The notes beneath the pieces are model-generated. The model was not told where the DNA came from, did not search any database, and worked only from the letters and a program-made list of their open reading frames with translations. This document shows, one piece after another, positions 1-11,434 of a stretch of DNA of 64,000 nucleotides. Location of the stretch: positions 372,001 through 436,000 of the forward strand of contig NZ_CANMXL010000001.1 of NCBI RefSeq assembly GCF_947501905.1, written 5' to 3'. The position numbers were made by a program, and so were the translations under genes. Numbering within the stretch: position 1 is the first letter of the stretch; the number at the start of each line of letters is the position of its first letter. This stretch comes from an uncultured Winogradskyella sp. (lineage in GTDB: Bacteria; Bacteroidota; Bacteroidia; Flavobacteriales; Flavobacteriaceae).

Positions 1-1007
1 AACTGACTTCCACCACCAGTTAAAACAATACCGGCAATTAATTTTTTCTTTTGTTCCTCGTGTCCGTAGTTTTTTATTTCTACATAAACCTGCTCTATGA
101 TTTCTACGACTCTTGCATGAATAATTTTAGACAAGTTTTTCAACGTAATCTCTTTTGGGTCACGACCTCTTAAGCCAGGAATAGACACTATTTCATTGTC
201 TTTATTTTCTCCAGGCCAGGCTGAACCGAATTTCATTTTTAATAATTCCGCTTGCTTTTCTATTATCGAGCAACCTTCCTTGATGTCTTCAGTAATAACA
301 TTACCTCCAAAAGGAATTACTGCAGTATGGCGAATAATACCATCTTTAAAAACTGCCAAATCTGTTGTTCCACCACCTATATCAATCAACGCGACACCTG
401 CTTCTTTTTCTTCTTGGCTCAATACTGCATTTGCAGAAGCTAAAGGTTCTAGTGTTATACCTTCTAATTCTAAATCCGAACTTTTTACACAGCGACCAAT
501 GTTTCTTATTGAAGACACTTGACCAACTACAACATGAAAATTAGCCTCTAATCTCCCACCATACATCCCTATTGGTTCTTTGATTTCAGCTTGACCATCA
601 ACTTTAAATTCTTGTGGTAGCACATGGATGATTTCTTCACCTGGAAGCATAACCAATTTGTGTACTTGGTTAATAAGTCTATCAATATCTGCTTCGTCAA
701 TTACCAACTCAGAATTTGCTCTAGTGATGTAATCACTATGTTGTAAACTCCTGATGTGCTGTCCTGCAATACCAACAGTAACTTCTGATATTTTCTCAGA
801 AGCAGCAGCTTCTGCCTCTTGAACAGCCTGCTGAATAGATTGAATTGTTTGCGTAATATTATTTACTACGCCACGATGCACACCTAAGCTTTTAGATTTT
901 CCAACACCTAAAATTTCTACTTTCCCGTATTCATTTTTGCGGCCTATCATCGCCACAATCTTTGTGGTTCCAATATCTAATCCTACCGAAATATTATGCT
1001 CTTCCAT
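1..1007 (-). CDS. ftsA: Cell division protein FtsA (partial, C-terminus off left edge)
   Basis: FtsA is an actin-fold ATPase that tethers FtsZ to the inner membrane and recruits later division proteins. About 335 codons are present; the gene has no stop in the window. Reading from the ATG at 1007 gives MEEHNISVGLDIGTTKI (phosphate-1 loop of the actin fold), then IDIGGGTTDL (phosphate-2 loop) near residue 208 and LTGGGS at the very edge (adenosine motif, about residue 331). The start lies 3 bases after the ftsQ stop, so it is the last visible gene of the dcw operon. The C-terminal amphipathic helix and any ftsZ lie outside. Identification is firm. Confidence 0.95.
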   Translation of the reverse strand, partial: MEEHNISVGLDIGTTKIVAMIGRKNEYGKVEILGVGKSKSLGVHRGVVNNITQTIQSIQQAVQEAEAAASEKISEVTVGIAGQHIRSLQHSDYITRANSELVIDEADIDRLINQVHKLVMLPGEEIIHVLPQEFKVDGQAEIKEPIGMYGGRLEANFHVVVGQVSSIRNIGRCVKSSDLELEGITLEPLASANAVLSQEEKEAGVALIDIGGGTTDLAVFKDGIIRHTAVIPFGGNVITEDIKEGCSIIEKQAELLKMKFGSAWPGENKDNEIVSIPGLRGRDPKEITLKNLSKIIHARVVEIIEQVYVEIKNYGHEEQKKKLIAGIVLTGGGSQ

Positions 1008-1010
1008 AAT

Positions 1011-1730
1011 CTATTTTTTGGTGCATATCACTTGGTTATCAAACCTTAAGTTTACACTACTATACGTGTTTATTGTCTTATCCTTTATTGCTTTTTTATA
1101 AAAAGCCTTAAAATTATTTATCTTCTTATGAAGCTTATTTAGGCTTCCCATTTTTATGCTAAAATCGTATTTACGCAATCTTAGACTTATATTCTGATTT
1201 GCATCTTGACGGATTTCAATAACATGCTGTTTTAAAAATTCGTCTTCATCTACAACTCTAGCGATTTTATAAATTTTATCTAGCTTGGTTTTATAAACCG
1301 TACCTGTTACAAGTGGCACTCTCGCTGAATAATTTGCTGACAAAGGCATATAAGACCCTTCATCGTCTACATAATATGAAGCGTTTGTATGCACTCTTGC
1401 TATAGGTCTTTTTTGCTCGATTTCTGCTGAAAGCTCACCATTTACGGACATAAAGACCTCAGCATTTTTAACCATCGGATTAGAATTTAGGGCAGATTCT
1501 AATACATTCAAATCTATAATATCTTTTTTGTCGTTATTAAGACCACTCGGATTTTGTATTAACAATTTACTAACATTGTCATGTGTCAAAAATAGATTGT
1601 CAGAACCTACAAATTCTACATTAGGTTTAGCGATAACTCTAGACTTATTCCTAGCATTTGTAAATGCATACAAAAACCCTACTATCACTAGTAAAATCAA
1701 CACTTTTATGTAGCCATAATTAACTCGCAA
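1011..1730 (-). CDS. ftsQ: Cell division protein FtsQ/DivIB
   Basis: A 239-residue bitopic inner-membrane protein of the divisome. One transmembrane segment lies at about residues 9-24 (YIKVLILLVIVGFLYAF), followed by a periplasmic POTRA/FtsQ region with the landmark VEVF-like strand NAEVFMSVNGEL. Position between murC and ftsA is diagnostic. The start must be the TTG at 1730: an in-frame TGA lies two codons upstream and no ATG precedes the membrane segment. It overlaps the murC stop by 11 bases, suggesting translational coupling. FtsQ sequences diverge strongly, so context carries much of the call. Confidence 0.9.
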   Translation of the reverse strand: MRVNYGYIKVLILLVIVGFLYAFTNARNKSRVIAKPNVEFVGSDNLFLTHDNVSKLLIQNPSGLNNDKKDIIDLNVLESALNSNPMVKNAEVFMSVNGELSAEIEQKRPIARVHTNASYYVDDEGSYMPLSANYSARVPLVTGTVYKTKLDKIYKIARVVDEDEFLKQHVIEIRQDANQNISLRLRKYDFSIKMGSLNKLHKKINNFKAFYKKAIKDKTINTYSSVNLRFDNQVICTKK

Positions 1731-3066
1731 TGCTCAATGCTTTTTTAATTGTTTTCACTTCTTCTCCGATATCACCAGCTCCAATAGTTAAAATAACCTT
1801 AGCGGAACTCGCTTTTATAGTTTTTACTAACTCTATTTTGCTAATTAATACTTTCTTAGGATTTGAAATTTTCTCTAATAACCATGAAGAATTTACACCT
1901 TCAATTGGTAATTCTCTTGCAGGATAAATGTCCAATAATACAATCTCATCAAACTGAGATAAGGCTTCTGCAAATTCATCAGCAAAATCTTTAGTTCTTG
2001 AAAATAAATGTGGTTGAAATACAGCCAAAACCTTCTCATTTGGATACATTTCTCGCACGGCTTGATGTACTGCATTAATTTCTTCAGGATGATGCGCATA
2101 GTCATCAATAAATACTAAATCATCAGTCTTTATCTGGTAAGTAAATCTGCGCTTAACACCTTTGTAGGATGCTAAAGCTTTGGCGAGCTGTGGTCGAGGG
2201 AGACCGTATTCTACAGACATCGCCAATGCTATCAATGCATTAGACAAATTATGTCTACCAGGTAGGTTAAATCTGAAATCTTCTAAAATAGCTTCTGGTG
2301 TTTTTACATCAAAAATGTATGTCCCATTTTCTATTCTAATATTTTGTGCGGCATAGTCTGAATTATCTTCAATGCCATATGTTATTCCTTTAATCGGCAA
2401 ACCATTTCTAACAAATAGCTTTCCGCTTGGCTTTATTTTTTTTGTAAATTCTTCAAAAGATTTTGTCAATTCTGATGCGTCTCCATATATATCTAAATGG
2501 TCTGCGTCCATTGATGTAATACAGGCGTAATCTGGAGAAAGTGTTAAGAACGAACGGTCAAATTCATCAGCTTCTACTGCTGTAACTTTAGTCCCGTTTA
2601 TGATAAGATTTGAATTATAATTTTCGCTAATTCCTCCCAAAAAGGCGGTCATATCTACCTCACATTCATTGAGTAAATGACCAAGAATACTTGTAGTTGT
2701 AGTTTTCCCATGCGTACCTGCAACTGCAAAACAGAATGTGTTTTTTGTGATATCACCAAGAACTTCTGAACGCTTCTTGACTTCAAAACCATTATCTAAA
2801 AAGTAATTGTATTCTGAATGTGATTTTGGAATTGCTGGTGTATAAACTATAAGTGTTGAAGATTGGTTTTTAAATTCAGTAGGAATAGCATTTACATCAT
2901 CTTTAAAATGAATTGTAATACCTAAATTTTCTAAAGTCTTTGTAATGTCCGAAGGTGTCTTATCATAACCAGCAACCTTATTTCCATTAGCCACAAAATA
3001 GCGCGCTAAAGCGCTCATGCCTATACCGCCGATCCCAATGAAATAAATATTTTCCTTACTGTTCAT
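1720..3066 (-). CDS. murC: UDP-N-acetylmuramate--L-alanine ligase MurC
   Basis: Cytoplasmic Mur ligase adding L-Ala to UDP-MurNAc with ATP. The 448 residues match the family length. [11 protein letters not shown] near residue 11 is the N-terminal Rossmann loop, [11 protein letters not shown] near residue 115 is the ATP P-loop, and [10 protein letters not shown] near 320 is the conserved C-terminal-domain motif typical of MurC. It starts with ATG at 3066, overlapping murG by 11 bases, and overlaps ftsQ by 11 bases. The extended DDYAHHP motif and lack of a DNPR motif separate it from MurD, MurE and MurF. Confidence 0.97.
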   Translation of the reverse strand: MNSKENIYFIGIGGIGMSALARYFVANGNKVAGYDKTPSDITKTLENLGITIHFKDDVNAIPTEFKNQSSTLIVYTPAIPKSHSEYNYFLDNGFEVKKRSEVLGDITKNTFCFAVAGTHGKTTTTSILGHLLNECEVDMTAFLGGISENYNSNLIINGTKVTAVEADEFDRSFLTLSPDYACITSMDADHLDIYGDASELTKSFEEFTKKIKPSGKLFVRNGLPIKGITYGIEDNSDYAAQNIRIENGTYIFDVKTPEAILEDFRFNLPGRHNLSNALIALAMSVEYGLPRPQLAKALASYKGVKRRFTYQIKTDDLVFIDDYAHHPEEINAVHQAVREMYPNEKVLAVFQPHLFSRTKDFADEFAEALSQFDEIVLLDIYPARELPIEGVNSSWLLEKISNPKKVLISKIELVKTIKASSAKVILTIGAGDIGEEVKTIKKALSIAS

Positions 3067-4171
3067 TTACGTTCAAAAGCTTTTCTACTTCGTCTGCTAT
3101 ATCTTTTGTTGCATTAACTAATGCTCGTCTTTTAATATTTGCTCCTAGAGTTTTTCTAGTGTCTTCTGATTTTAGAAGTTGCTCGAAAGCCTTATTAAAA
3201 TCAGAATCGAGTTGCGATTCTTTTACCAGAATTGCAGCATCTTTATCCACAATTGCTTGTGCATTTTTTGTTTGGTGGTCTTCAGCTACATTTGGCGATG
3301 GAATAAAAATTACTGGCTTACCAACCACGCAAAGTTCAGACACAGAACTTGCTCCAGCTCTTGATATAATGATATCTGCCGCTGCATAAGCCAAATCCAT
3401 AGTATTTAAAAACGCATGCACTTGCACATTATCATTAGCATTATATTTACTGTATTGTTCTTGATACAATTTTCCGCATTGCCAAATAAGTTGTACCTCA
3501 TGATTTTTGAAAAAATCGAGTTTACTTTCTATGAGTTGATTTACGCGTCTTGCACCTAAACTTCCTCCTAAAACAAGAAGCGTTAATTTGTTTTCATCCA
3601 AACCAAATTCACTTAAAGCTGAAGCCTTTTTACTTTTAATTTCTATTAAATCTTTTCGGATTGGATTGCCCGTTAAAACAATTTTTTCTTTAGGAAAAAA
3701 GCGCTCCAAACCTTCATATGCAACACAAATACTATTTGCCTTTTTGCTTAGCAATTTATTAGTGATTCCTGGATATGAATTCTGTTCTTGAATCAATGTT
3801 GGGATGCCTTTGGAGTTTGCAACTTGCAACAAAGGACCACTTGCAAAGCCTCCTGTTCCTATAACTACATCAGGCTTGAACTTGCTAATAATTCGTCTTG
3901 ACTTAAATAAACTAGACATTAGCTTAAAAGGAAACATTAAATTCTTTAACGTCAGTTTTCGTTGAATACCTGAAATCCAAAGCCCCTCAATTTTATAACC
4001 AGCTCGCGGTACTTTTTCCATTTCCATACGGTCTTTTGCACCTACGAAAAGGAACTCAGAGTTATCATAACGTGATTTTAATTCATTAGCAATGGCTATT
4101 GCAGGATAAATATGTCCACCAGTTCCACCGCCTGATAAAATGAATTTGTATGTCTGTTGACTCTTGTTCAA
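3056..4171 (-). CDS. murG: Undecaprenyldiphospho-muramoylpentapeptide beta-N-acetylglucosaminyltransferase MurG
   Basis: GT28 glycosyltransferase adding GlcNAc from UDP-GlcNAc to lipid I to make lipid II at the cytoplasmic face. Of 371 residues, [13 protein letters not shown] near residue 12 is the acceptor-side glycine-rich loop, [11 protein letters not shown] near 201 the second glycine loop, and [11 protein letters not shown] near 270 the UDP-binding signature. The only usable start before the first loop is TTG at 4171; upstream in-frame codons reach a stop inside ftsW without an ATG. It follows ftsW by 5 bases and overlaps murC. Confidence 0.97.
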   Translation of the reverse strand: MNKSQQTYKFILSGGGTGGHIYPAIAIANELKSRYDNSEFLFVGAKDRMEMEKVPRAGYKIEGLWISGIQRKLTLKNLMFPFKLMSSLFKSRRIISKFKPDVVIGTGGFASGPLLQVANSKGIPTLIQEQNSYPGITNKLLSKKANSICVAYEGLERFFPKEKIVLTGNPIRKDLIEIKSKKASALSEFGLDENKLTLLVLGGSLGARRVNQLIESKLDFFKNHEVQLIWQCGKLYQEQYSKYNANDNVQVHAFLNTMDLAYAAADIIISRAGASSVSELCVVGKPVIFIPSPNVAEDHQTKNAQAIVDKDAAILVKESQLDSDFNKAFEQLLKSEDTRKTLGANIKRRALVNATKDIADEVEKLLNVNEQ

Positions 4172-4176
4172 TTTTT

Positions 4177-5373
4177 TTAAATAGTTTCTGATAAAATATC
4201 TAAGGGATTATCTTCTATTTCTTGACCTTCTTGCGCTTTTATTTCTTCACGTTTTGCACTAACACTTAATATGATTCCTATTGCCATGCATGTCATCCAA
4301 ATTGATGTTCCTCCACTACTTATCAATGGTAATGTTTGCCCTGTAACAGGAAACAGCTCTACAGCCACAGCCATATTAATTAACGCTTGAAACACAATTG
4401 GCAGGCCTACACCAAGTACCAAAAGTTTACCAAAAATGGTGTCAGATTTTTGAGATACAATTACAATTCTGAACAACAACCACGAATACATTACCAAGAG
4501 AAATAAGCCACCGAACAATCCGTATTCTTCAATAATAATTGCAAAAATGAAATCTGATGATGATTGTGGCAGGACGTTTTTTTGAATACTCTTACCTGGT
4601 CCTAAAGGTTTAATACCAACTGCTATAGCAATTTTTGCGTTTTCAATCTGATAATCTTCGACGGTATCTTCTCCGTTAGCAAAGTTTTCGACCCTACTCA
4701 TCCATGTGTCTACACGATTTGGCATTACATCTGGAAAAGATTTTGCTACTAGAACAAAGAACACCAATGCCATTATACCTGACCCTATTATTAGTATTAA
4801 ATAACGAATAGGATAACCACCAATGAAGGTTAACAAGACAACCATTAAAAATATAATTGCTGTGGTTGAAAAATTAGCTGGTAATATTAAAGCTAAAACT
4901 ATAAAAACAGGTATCCACAATGGTAAGATGGTTTCTTTAAAAGATACCTTCTTATCCTTAATTTTTGACAAATAGCGTGCTACATACACCATTAAAACTA
5001 CCGAAGCTAGCGTTGATGTCTGAAAGGACATATTTACTATCGGAATCTTAATCCATCGACTCGCATTAGCCCCATCAATTGTTGTCCCTTGCAAAACAGT
5101 AACCACAAGCAGTACAATAACCACAGGTATCATTACCATAGACAAGCCTCTAAAATATCTGTATGGTATTTTATGTACACCATACATTATTGCAAAGCCT
5201 AAAAACAAATGCATAAAGTGCTTCAACAAATAAGCAAAAGTGTTACCCGAGCCGCCAGTATATGCCAAATTACTAGCTGCTGAATAGACAGGCAAAAATG
5301 AGAAAATAGCCAACAAAGTTGCTATTGCCCAAATGAGCCTATCACCTTTTATATTTTGAAACAATGCTTGCAT
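4177..5373 (-). CDS. ftsW: SEDS peptidoglycan glycosyltransferase FtsW
   Basis: Polytopic SEDS protein polymerising lipid II at the septum with its partner FtsI (9419-11431, same operon). The 398 residues contain about ten hydrophobic segments. Signature stretches are [17 protein letters not shown] in the second half and [13 protein letters not shown] near the C-terminus, both typical of FtsW/RodA. Location between murD and murG marks it as FtsW rather than RodA. ATG start at 5373, 7 bases after the murD stop. A charged cytoplasmic tail of about 25 residues ends the protein. Confidence 0.96.
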   Translation of the reverse strand: MQALFQNIKGDRLIWAIATLLAIFSFLPVYSAASNLAYTGGSGNTFAYLLKHFMHLFLGFAIMYGVHKIPYRYFRGLSMVMIPVVIVLLVVTVLQGTTIDGANASRWIKIPIVNMSFQTSTLASVVLMVYVARYLSKIKDKKVSFKETILPLWIPVFIVLALILPANFSTTAIIFLMVVLLTFIGGYPIRYLILIIGSGIMALVFFVLVAKSFPDVMPNRVDTWMSRVENFANGEDTVEDYQIENAKIAIAVGIKPLGPGKSIQKNVLPQSSSDFIFAIIIEEYGLFGGLFLLVMYSWLLFRIVIVSQKSDTIFGKLLVLGVGLPIVFQALINMAVAVELFPVTGQTLPLISSGGTSIWMTCMAIGIILSVSAKREEIKAQEGQEIEDNPLDILSETI

Positions 5374-5380
5374 TTATCTA

Positions 5381-6712
5381 TTATAACTTACGAACCGAAT
5401 CTTTGAACTGACGTCCCCTATCTTCATAATTTTCGAACAAATCGAAACTTGCACAAGCTGGAGATAATAGTACATTGTCGCCAGCACTTGCAATCTTGTA
5501 TGCAATTTTTACGGCTTCGCTCATAAACTGCGTTTCGATAATTACATCGACCATATTCCCAAAAGTTTCCATCAATTTTGCATTATCAACCCCAAGGCAG
5601 ATAATGGCTTTTACTTTTTCGTTTACAAACGGAAAAAGCTCTCTATAATCATTGCCTTTATCTTCGCCACCAACAATCCAAACCGTCGGTGCTTGCATAC
5701 TTTCTAAAGCAAAATAAGTTGCATTTACATTGGTAGCTTTGGAGTCATTGATGTATTGTACTTTATTAATTCTGAGTACATTTTCTAGGCGGTGTTCAAC
5801 ACCTTGAAAGTTTTCTAAACTTTCCCTAATGGTCTGCTTTCTAATTTTAAGCAGGTGAGCGGCTGTTGATGCAGCCATTGCATTTTTAACGTTATGTTTT
5901 CCGTCTAATGCTAGTTTTTTTATTGGCATAGTTATTTGATTATTATCAATTGTTATTATTATTTCTTCGTCTTTTATGTATGCGCCATTTTCAACTATTT
6001 TGGTTAATGAAAATGGTAGTTTTTGAGATTTAATGGTATTTATTTTCATCCAGTCTTCTATAACTGGGTCATCAGCATCGTAAATGAAAAAATCGTCTTC
6101 GGTCTGATTTTCTACTATTCTAAATTTTGAAGCGATATAGTGTTCAAACTTATAATCGTAGCGATCCAAATGGTCTGGTGTAATATTGGTTAGTATTGCA
6201 ATTTTTGGCTTAAAATCTTTAATGTCATCCAACTGAAAACTGCTAATTTCTAACACATAGTTATTGTAATCTTCTTCCAGAATTTGCTTTGCAAAACTAT
6301 CTCCAATATTACCTGCTAAACCAACATCTAAATCTTGTTTTAATAAGTGATATGCTAGACTTGCTGTTGTTGTTTTACCATTACTTCCTGTAATTGCAAC
6401 CAAAGTTGCATCAGTGTATTTTGAAGCAAATTCAATTTCAGAAACAATAGGTATGCCAGCTTCGCGAATTTGTTTTACCAAAGGCACTTTATCTGGAATT
6501 CCCGGGCTTTTCATTACGATATCTGCATTCAGAATTTTTGATTCTGTATGCTGTTTGTCTTCCCATGTAATCTCATTATGTCTAAGAACGTCCTTATACT
6601 TCTTTTTTATTTCTCCTTTATCCGAAACAAAAACATCGTATCCTTTTGCTTTTCCTAACAGTGCTGTCCCAACACCACTTTCTCCTCCACCAAGAATCAC
6701 AAGCCTTTTCAT
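5381..6712 (-). CDS. murD: UDP-N-acetylmuramoylalanine--D-glutamate ligase MurD
   Basis: Mur ligase adding D-Glu to UDP-MurNAc-L-Ala. 443 residues; ILGGGESGVGTALL at the N-terminus is the UDP-binding loop, ITGSNGKTTTASL near residue 107 the P-loop, and HRLENV followed by INDSKATNV near 305-320 are the MurD-specific central-domain motifs. Its ATG at 6712 directly abuts the mraY stop with no spacer, so translation is probably coupled. Confidence 0.97.
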   Translation of the reverse strand: MKRLVILGGGESGVGTALLGKAKGYDVFVSDKGEIKKKYKDVLRHNEITWEDKQHTESKILNADIVMKSPGIPDKVPLVKQIREAGIPIVSEIEFASKYTDATLVAITGSNGKTTTASLAYHLLKQDLDVGLAGNIGDSFAKQILEEDYNNYVLEISSFQLDDIKDFKPKIAILTNITPDHLDRYDYKFEHYIASKFRIVENQTEDDFFIYDADDPVIEDWMKINTIKSQKLPFSLTKIVENGAYIKDEEIIITIDNNQITMPIKKLALDGKHNVKNAMAASTAAHLLKIRKQTIRESLENFQGVEHRLENVLRINKVQYINDSKATNVNATYFALESMQAPTVWIVGGEDKGNDYRELFPFVNEKVKAIICLGVDNAKLMETFGNMVDVIIETQFMSEAVKIAYKIASAGDNVLLSPACASFDLFENYEDRGRQFKDSVRKL

Positions 6713-7954
6713 CTATCTAATTTTCAATGTCACGATGGTTAAAATGGCTAGTAGGATTCCGATAATCCAGAATCTTGTAACTATTTTACTTTCGTGATAT
6801 CCTGATTTTTGATAATGATGATGCAGAGGCGACATCTTAAAAATGCGTCGGCCTTCTCCATATTTCTTTCTTGTGTATTTGAAATAACTTACCTGCATGA
6901 TTACCGATAAGTTTTCTGCCAAGAATATGCCGCACAGCATTGGAATTAACCATTCTTTACGCGTCGCAATAGCTATTACCGCAATAATTCCTCCAATAGT
7001 TAAACTCCCTGTATCACCCATAAATACTTGAGCTGGATAGGTATTGTACCACAAAAAGCCTATTAAAGCACCAACAAATGCTGCAATGTAAATTGTAATC
7101 TCAGAGACTCTTGGGATGTACATAATGTTCAGATATTCTGAGAAAATGATATTACCTGAAACCCACGCAAAAATCCCTAAAGTGAGAACTATTATTGCAG
7201 ATGTACCTGCGGCGAGACCATCAATGCCATCGGTAAGATTAGCACCATTCGAAACAGCAGTTATTATAATGATTGCCGCCAAGATGAAAATAAGCCAAGC
7301 ATATTTTCCTAAACTTGGGCTAATCCAAGTGATTAAATCTGCATAGTCAAATTCGTTATTTTTTACAAATGGAATTGTTGTTTTGGTAGACTTTTCTTCA
7401 GCTGTAAATAATTTTGAAGCTTCTATATCTGGGTTTTCGGCAAGTAAAACTTTCTGTTGCTCAATAGGCAGCTTCTCCTTCATTGTCACATCCTGATGAA
7501 AATATAATGTTACGCCTACGATAATACCTAAGCCAACTTGACCTAAAACTTTAAACTTCCCTTTTAAACCTTCTTTATTATTTTTGAATTTTTTGATATA
7601 GTCATCCAGAAAGCCTATTGCACCCATCCAAAGTGTAGTTACAATTAACAGGATGATATAGATATTTGCAATTTTAGCCAGTAATAATACCGGGATTAAT
7701 GTTGCCAAGATGATGATTAAACCACCCATTGTTGGCGTACCAGCTTTTTCTGCTTGACCTTCCAAACCTAAATCTCTAATCGTCTCACCAACTTGTTTTT
7801 TTTGTAAAAACCTAATGATTCGCTTTCCATATACAATTGAGATAAGCAAAGACAAAATCATAGCAATAGCTGCCCTAAATGTTAAATACCCAAAGAGTGT
7901 TGCTCCAGGAAATTGAAACTGCTTTTCTAAATAATCGAATAGATAGTATAACAT
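6713..7954 (-). CDS. mraY: Phospho-N-acetylmuramoyl-pentapeptide transferase MraY
   Basis: Polytopic membrane enzyme forming lipid I from UDP-MurNAc-pentapeptide and undecaprenyl phosphate. Motifs: [11 protein letters not shown] near residue 72, FLDDYIK near 115 (Asp pair), [10 protein letters not shown] near 238, [11 protein letters not shown] near 313 and [16 protein letters not shown] near 375. At 413 residues it is about 50 longer than the Escherichia coli enzyme because of a charged insert at about residues 158-205, placed before [11 protein letters not shown]. Homologues in Bacteroidota are commonly long here. ATG at 7954; the murE stop lies 4 bases upstream. Confidence 0.97.
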   Translation of the reverse strand: MLYYLFDYLEKQFQFPGATLFGYLTFRAAIAMILSLLISIVYGKRIIRFLQKKQVGETIRDLGLEGQAEKAGTPTMGGLIIILATLIPVLLLAKIANIYIILLIVTTLWMGAIGFLDDYIKKFKNNKEGLKGKFKVLGQVGLGIIVGVTLYFHQDVTMKEKLPIEQQKVLLAENPDIEASKLFTAEEKSTKTTIPFVKNNEFDYADLITWISPSLGKYAWLIFILAAIIIITAVSNGANLTDGIDGLAAGTSAIIVLTLGIFAWVSGNIIFSEYLNIMYIPRVSEITIYIAAFVGALIGFLWYNTYPAQVFMGDTGSLTIGGIIAVIAIATRKEWLIPMLCGIFLAENLSVIMQVSYFKYTRKKYGEGRRIFKMSPLHHHYQKSGYHESKIVTRFWIIGILLAILTIVTLKIR

Positions 7955-7958
7955 AGTT

Positions 7959-9422
7959 TTACTTTTGCAATTGGTTTAATAGTTCTCCTACTATTTTATA
8001 ATCATCAAAATCGGTGCGTTCACCATTTACTTCTTGATACGTTTCGTGTCCTTTGCCAGCAATAAGAATAATATCATTAGGCTGTGCCATTTGGCATGCA
8101 GTTTTTATCGCTTGCTTTCTATCTAAAATTGAAACCACTTTTTTGTAATTCTGAGGCTCTACTCCTGATTCGATAGCATCAATTATAGATTGTGGATTTT
8201 CTGTTCTTGGATTATCACTTGTAAAAATGACCTTGGTGCTTAAGGCCGATGCTATATGTCCCATTTTTGGTCTCTTTGCTGCATCTCTATCGCCTCCACA
8301 ACCAACAACTGTAATTAACTCTTCATTTTTTGTACGGATAGCATTTATAGTCTCTAATACATTTTTTAATGCATCTGGTGTATGGGCATAATCAACGATA
8401 GCCGTTATTTTTTCTTCTGAAACAAAATATTCGAAACGGCCGCTTACGCTTTCCAGCTCACTTATATACCTTAAACTCTCTTCTTTGTCTAGACCCAATA
8501 GTTCTGAAGTGGCATAAATGGCTAATAAATTATAAGCATTGAAACTGCCTATTAGTTTTGTCCAAACTTCATTTTCATTTAATTTCAACAACAATCCTCC
8601 AAACTGATTCTCTAAAATTTGTGCTTTGTAATCTGCGTAGGTTTTTAATGCATATGTGTATTTCTTTGCATTGGTATTTTGCATCATTACCACACCATTT
8701 TTATCATCAGTGTTAACTAGACAAAATGCTGTTTTTGGCAAGCCATCAAAAAAAGCTTTTTTGACATCTCTATATTCTGCAAATGAAGTATGATAATCTA
8801 AATGGTCATGAGACAGATTAGTAAAAATTCCGCCTGTAAAAAACAAACCTTCTGTTCTACTTTGGTGTATACCATGAGAGCTCACTTCCATAAAACAAAA
8901 CTCAACACCTTCATTATTCATCAATTGTAAATACTTATTTATAGTTAATGAATCTGGTGTTGTGTGTGTCGCCTTATACTCAGCATCATTTACCATAACT
9001 TTTACAGTAGATAGTAAGCCTACTTTGTAGCCTGCTTTTTTAAACAACTGGTACAATAAGGAACTAACCGTAGTTTTTCCGTTAGTTCCTGTTGTACCGA
9101 CTAACTTTAAATTTTCAGAAGGATTTTCATAGTAATTAGCAGCCATAAAGGCTAATGCTTGACTAGAATTTTCTACTTCTATATATGTTACATTATCAAC
9201 TAAATCGTCCGGTAATTTTTGACAAACAATAGCACGAGCACCATCGCTGACGGCTTTGGATATATAATCATGTCCGTTAGCTACTGCGCCAATAATAGCT
9301 ACAAAAATGTCATTAGATTTCACATTTCGAGAATCGAATTCAATTTTATTCACTTCAACACTTGTGCTTCCTACAACAGCATTAATAGTAACCTTGTACA
9401 ATATGTCTTTTAAAATTTTCAA
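7959..9422 (-). CDS. murE: UDP-MurNAc-tripeptide synthetase MurE (meso-DAP type)
   Basis: Mur ligase adding the third stem-peptide residue. 487 residues; [14 protein letters not shown] near 30 is the N-terminal UDP-site motif, [14 protein letters not shown] near 109 the P-loop, and SDNPRTENP near 400 contains DNPR, the signature of meso-diaminopimelate-specific enzymes (lysine-adding enzymes differ). The sole plausible start is TTG at 9422, which overlaps the ftsI TGA by 4 bases; upstream codons reach a stop without an ATG. The sequence therefore predicts DAP-type peptidoglycan. Confidence 0.96.
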   Translation of the reverse strand: MKILKDILYKVTINAVVGSTSVEVNKIEFDSRNVKSNDIFVAIIGAVANGHDYISKAVSDGARAIVCQKLPDDLVDNVTYIEVENSSQALAFMAANYYENPSENLKLVGTTGTNGKTTVSSLLYQLFKKAGYKVGLLSTVKVMVNDAEYKATHTTPDSLTINKYLQLMNNEGVEFCFMEVSSHGIHQSRTEGLFFTGGIFTNLSHDHLDYHTSFAEYRDVKKAFFDGLPKTAFCLVNTDDKNGVVMMQNTNAKKYTYALKTYADYKAQILENQFGGLLLKLNENEVWTKLIGSFNAYNLLAIYATSELLGLDKEESLRYISELESVSGRFEYFVSEEKITAIVDYAHTPDALKNVLETINAIRTKNEELITVVGCGGDRDAAKRPKMGHIASALSTKVIFTSDNPRTENPQSIIDAIESGVEPQNYKKVVSILDRKQAIKTACQMAQPNDIILIAGKGHETYQEVNGERTDFDDYKIVGELLNQLQK

Positions 9423-11431
9423 GATGCTTCCAGAACAATTGTTTGGTTAGACTTTAACTTTATGTTTTTTGCAATAGATTGCGATTTAATAACTCCGCTT
9501 CCATTTAATTTTACTTTTACATTAACCTCCATGTTTTCAAGAAAAGCAATGGCATCCATAGCTGGCATACCTATTAAGTCTGGCATAATCGTTTTATAGG
9601 TATTGGAAACTGAATTGAATTTTTCAAAATCCTGAACAACTTCAGGGTTTTTATAGTCTACAGATTGTATCTCGTCTATTAAAGGCGTATCTGTATAAAT
9701 CTTTTGCGCAATACGTTTGAAAACAGGCCCAGAAACATCTGCACCATAATAACCAACCTTTGTACTTGGCTTATGAATCACAACAATGCAAGAATATTTT
9801 GGGTTTTCTGCAGGAAAATACCCAGCAAATGATGATACATACTTTCGGTCTTTTCGCCATTCTTCATAGTTTGCATAATCTGTTCTTGCTGTACCGGTTT
9901 TACCAGCCATAGAAAATGTTTCAGAATACAATCTCTCTCCAGTTCCTCTAATAACTATATTTTTTAGAATGTCCTTGATTTTTGCAAGTGTATTATCCGA
10001 ACATATTTTATTGACAAGTACTTCTTTATCAAAAACCTCTTCTTCTCTATCAAACTCTTTTACTGCTCTTAGAAATCTAGGTTTGATTAATTGTCCATTA
10101 TTTGCAATCGCATTGTAAAAAGCCAATGTTTGAAGTGGTGTTAATTGCATATTGTACCCATAAGCCATCGATGGCAATGCATTACGACTCCAAATCTTAT
10201 CTCCAGGTTTTGGGATTACCGGCTCACCTTCTCCAATGATAGAAACACCTAAGGTTTTATCTAATCTCCAAGCTCGAAGTCTTTTTAAAAATTTCTCAGG
10301 ATTATTTTTATAATTATCATCAATAATAGTAGCTAAACCAATATTTGAAGACACTTCTAAAGCCTTAGCCGCTGAGATTTTTCCATGACCTGCTCCAGAA
10401 TCATTTATTGGCCTGCCATAAAACATTTTACGTCCATTCTTTGTATCTACAACCGTTGATGTATCAATAACCTTATCTTCTAAAGCCGCCATCATAGCCA
10501 TAACCTTAAATGTAGAACCTGGCTCGTGACTTTCGCCAACGGCATAATTAAGACGCTCGTAATATGTTCCGTTTTTATTTCTTCCTAGGTTTGAAATGGC
10601 TTTAACCTCTCCTGTTTTTACATCCATAACTACAACACAACCATGTTCTGCTTCATATTTTTCAAGTTGCCCCAACAATGAATGGTGAGCTATATCTTGA
10701 ATATTTACATCTATTGTTGTATAAATATCTAAACCGTTTTTAGGCTCAATTTCATTGGCGTCTCTTAAAGGCTTCCATTCACCTTTACCTATACGCTGTT
10801 TTAAACGTCTACCGTTTTCACCTCTTAAGTAATCTTTACCAAATGCCCCATCAATTCCAACACGAGTTGCATAGCCGTTTTCATCTATACGCTCATAACC
10901 TATTGAACGTTCTGCAATACCTCCCATTGGATGTTCTCGTTTTGTGATTTGATCATAGACAAAACCGCCACGAATAGAGCCCAACTCAAAAAGTGGAAAA
11001 TTTCGAACACGAATAAATTCTGAATAGGATAAATTTTTGAGCAATAATAAATATTGATCCTTTGTATTTCTTGCTTTCTTAATTTTCTGCTCAATACTTC
11101 CCGAAGACTTACCAGTAAAAACTGCCAATGAATCGCATAAAGGTTTGATATACTTTTTGAAATTTTTTTCTGAAGATGTTACTGCATCGATAGCAATATT
11201 ATACTTAGGGATAGATGTAGCTAAAAGACTTCCATCAGCTGAATACACATTACCACGATTAGCTGGAATATCGAATGGCTTTATAGATCGCTTTTGTGCC
11301 ATGGCACGATACTTATCCCCATCAATAAACTGAATAGTACACAGCTTAAAAACTACGGCAAGTGCAAAGACAAACATACAGCCTGCGACGAAGTACAATC
11401 TGTTTAATATGTTGGTTTCTGTTGTTGCCAA
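9419..11431 (-). CDS. ftsI: Division-specific transpeptidase FtsI/PBP3 with C-terminal PASTA domain
   Basis: Class B penicillin-binding protein crosslinking septal peptidoglycan with FtsW. One membrane anchor at residues 11-32, a dimerisation/pedestal domain, then the transpeptidase fold with SxxK at S306-K309 (EPGSTFK), SSN at 361-363 and KTG at 511-513. A PASTA domain fills about residues 606-670 (MPDLIGMPAMDAIAFLE). The start is TTG at 11431: the ftsL TAA lies in the same frame two codons upstream and the next Met is inside the membrane anchor. It lies 3 bases after ftsL. Confidence 0.97.
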   Translation of the reverse strand: MATTETNILNRLYFVAGCMFVFALAVVFKLCTIQFIDGDKYRAMAQKRSIKPFDIPANRGNVYSADGSLLATSIPKYNIAIDAVTSSEKNFKKYIKPLCDSLAVFTGKSSGSIEQKIKKARNTKDQYLLLLKNLSYSEFIRVRNFPLFELGSIRGGFVYDQITKREHPMGGIAERSIGYERIDENGYATRVGIDGAFGKDYLRGENGRRLKQRIGKGEWKPLRDANEIEPKNGLDIYTTIDVNIQDIAHHSLLGQLEKYEAEHGCVVVMDVKTGEVKAISNLGRNKNGTYYERLNYAVGESHEPGSTFKVMAMMAALEDKVIDTSTVVDTKNGRKMFYGRPINDSGAGHGKISAAKALEVSSNIGLATIIDDNYKNNPEKFLKRLRAWRLDKTLGVSIIGEGEPVIPKPGDKIWSRNALPSMAYGYNMQLTPLQTLAFYNAIANNGQLIKPRFLRAVKEFDREEEVFDKEVLVNKICSDNTLAKIKDILKNIVIRGTGERLYSETFSMAGKTGTARTDYANYEEWRKDRKYVSSFAGYFPAENPKYSCIVVIHKPSTKVGYYGADVSGPVFKRIAQKIYTDTPLIDEIQSVDYKNPEVVQDFEKFNSVSNTYKTIMPDLIGMPAMDAIAFLENMEVNVKVKLNGSGVIKSQSIAKNIKLKSNQTIVLEAS

Positions 11432-11434
11432 AGC

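Noticed and set aside
196..522. Plus-strand open frame of 108 codons
   Set aside because: It lies wholly antisense to ftsA, whose motifs are clear on the minus strand; no recognisable protein features.
6414..6797. Plus-strand open frame of 127 codons
   Set aside because: Antisense to the 5' part of murD and the end of mraY; low-complexity product and no start context.
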